From contig JAODAY010000092.1 of the NCBI GenBank assembly GCA_025463665.1, forward strand, positions 1 through 6,616: a stretch of DNA of 6,616 nucleotides, written 5' to 3'. Shown piece after piece: positions 6,007 to 6,616 of the stretch (its first letter is position 1; each line of letters opens with the position of its first letter). A model generated the notes under the pieces. That model was not told the origin of the DNA. It saw only the letters and a program-made list of their open reading frames with translations, and ran no database searches. The translations under genes were made by a program, and so were the position numbers. Origin of the DNA: Microbacteriaceae bacterium (GTDB taxonomy: Bacteria; Actinomycetota; Actinomycetes; Actinomycetales; Microbacteriaceae).

Positions 6007-6037
6007 ATCGCCCGGTGAGGGGCCTCCCCTGGGCGAT
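6007..6037 (+). other. Stem-loop over the MFS start: attenuator, weak terminator or translational control
   Basis: ATCGCCC (6007-6013) pairs perfectly with GGGCGAT (6031-6037). Inside it, AGGGG (6018-6022) pairs with CCCCT (6026-6030) around a 3-base loop. The 4-base bulge on the left side holds the GTG start of the MFS gene (6015-6017). Twelve pairs, nine of them G-C, make a stable structure. It is followed by TTCTCCTT, a poor U-tract, so strong intrinsic termination is doubtful. It could reduce translation or transcription of the MFS gene relative to tctCBA. Part of the stem is coding, so chance in GC-rich DNA is possible. Confidence 0.5.
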
Positions 6038-6616
6038 TCTCCTTCACGCGTTGTTCCTCCAGCTCGCGGCGTACATCATCCGGCCCACCGCGGCCTACCG
6101 GGCGCTCGAACTCGGCATTGACGCGGCCTACCTCGGTCTGATTGCAGCGAGCTTCGCGGTCGTTCCGCTCGTCGTCGCGATGTTCGTCGGGCGCATCGCC
6201 GACTCCGGCGGCGAGAACCGGCTCATGGCGCTCGGGGCCGCGCTCATGATCGCTGCGGGCTTCGGGCTGCTGTTGTACTCCCCCTCGCTCGTGATGCTTC
6301 TGCTGTGGAACGTCGTGCTCGGCCTCGGCCACCTCATGAGCGTGCTCGGCGAGCAGAGCCGCGTCGCCCAGCTCGGCGGATCACGCCTCGACTCGGCGTT
6401 CGGCATCTACACCTTCGCCGGTTCGATCGGACAGGCGATCGGTCCCTCGCTCATCGGGTTGTTCGGCGGACAGAACGAGATACCCGACACCTCCGGGCTG
6501 TTCGCGACGTACATCGCGGCGACCGTCGTCATGTCCGGCATCACCGTGTGGATCCTCGCTCGCGCGCGCGGCTCCGCGGCCGCCGTGCGGTCCACCGAAC
6601 GAGTGAGCATCCGCGC
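6015..6616 (+). CDS. Major facilitator superfamily (MFS) transporter, N-terminal part
   Basis: The first 200 residues of a membrane transporter are present; the gene runs off the window with no stop, so roughly half of a usual 400-residue MFS protein is seen. Six hydrophobic segments can be placed at about 5-22, 38-58, 70-88, 91-112, 127-150 and 161-182. The loop after the second, GRIADSGGENRLM at 59-71, matches MFS motif A (G-x-x-a-D-x-x-G-x-x-x). A conserved-looking YIIRPTAAYRALELG lies at 20-34. The start is uncertain. GTG at 6015 gives the natural N-terminus RGLPWAILLHALF but has no ribosome site and sits in a predicted hairpin. The GTG at 5998 is in another frame and stops after six codons. 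It lies 19 bases after tctA on the same strand, so it probably belongs to the operon. It may import or export a compound related to the Tct substrate; the specific subfamily is not recognised. Confidence 0.87.
   Translation, partial: MRGLPWAILLHALFLQLAAYIIRPTAAYRALELGIDAAYLGLIAASFAVVPLVVAMFVGRIADSGGENRLMALGAALMIAAGFGLLLYSPSLVMLLLWNVVLGLGHLMSVLGEQSRVAQLGGSRLDSAFGIYTFAGSIGQAIGPSLIGLFGGQNEIPDTSGLFATYIAATVVMSGITVWILARARGSAAAVRSTERVSIR

Noticed and set aside
5998..6018. Earlier GTG start for the MFS gene, implying a frameshift
   Set aside because: The frame stops at TGA after six codons, and the protein from the GTG at 6015 already has a natural N-terminus, so no indel needs to be assumed.

Overview
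The window reads as a fully coding stretch of chromosome from a high-GC actinobacterium. Codon third positions are almost all G or C, starts are often GTG, gene spacing is very tight, and the binding protein is a lipoprotein, as expected in a monoderm. The gene families fit Microbacteriaceae or related Micrococcales, but no rRNA or single marker fixes the genus. No RNA genes, insertion sequences, CRISPR arrays or recent transfer scars are visible.

Left part (1-2131, all plus strand). The window opens inside the 3' end of a YCII/DGPF-family gene. Thirteen bases later comes an ECF sigma factor with a long C-terminal extension, a pair that matches the ECF42 group. After a 51-base gap come a two-CBS-domain protein and a small DUF2945 (Tudor-like, 'hypervirulence associated') protein, separated by 2 bases and almost certainly cotranscribed.

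Middle (2128-2927). A minus-strand GntR/FCD-family regulator ends tail-to-tail with the DUF2945 gene; the two stop codons share one CTAG. It is divergent from the transport operon. The 125-base divergent region has an AT-rich core holding an 18-base inverted repeat, the likely GntR operator, and a second, unrelated 21-base inverted repeat.

Right part (2928-6616, plus strand). tctC, tctB and tctA encode a complete tripartite tricarboxylate transporter: a lipoprotein binding protein, a small membrane subunit and a large membrane subunit. Junctions are contiguous or overlap by 1 base. A major facilitator superfamily (MFS) gene follows after 19 bases and runs off the window; a stem-loop covers its start codon. 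The likely circuit is that a carboxylate sensed by the GntR/FCD regulator controls its own gene and the tctCBA-MFS operon. The substrate cannot be read from the sequence.

I found no convincing novel system. The points most worth checking are the two-operator divergent region, the loss of the canonical FCD metal-ligand Asp in the regulator, the hairpin over the MFS start, and the pairing of a Tct transporter with an MFS carrier under GntR control.
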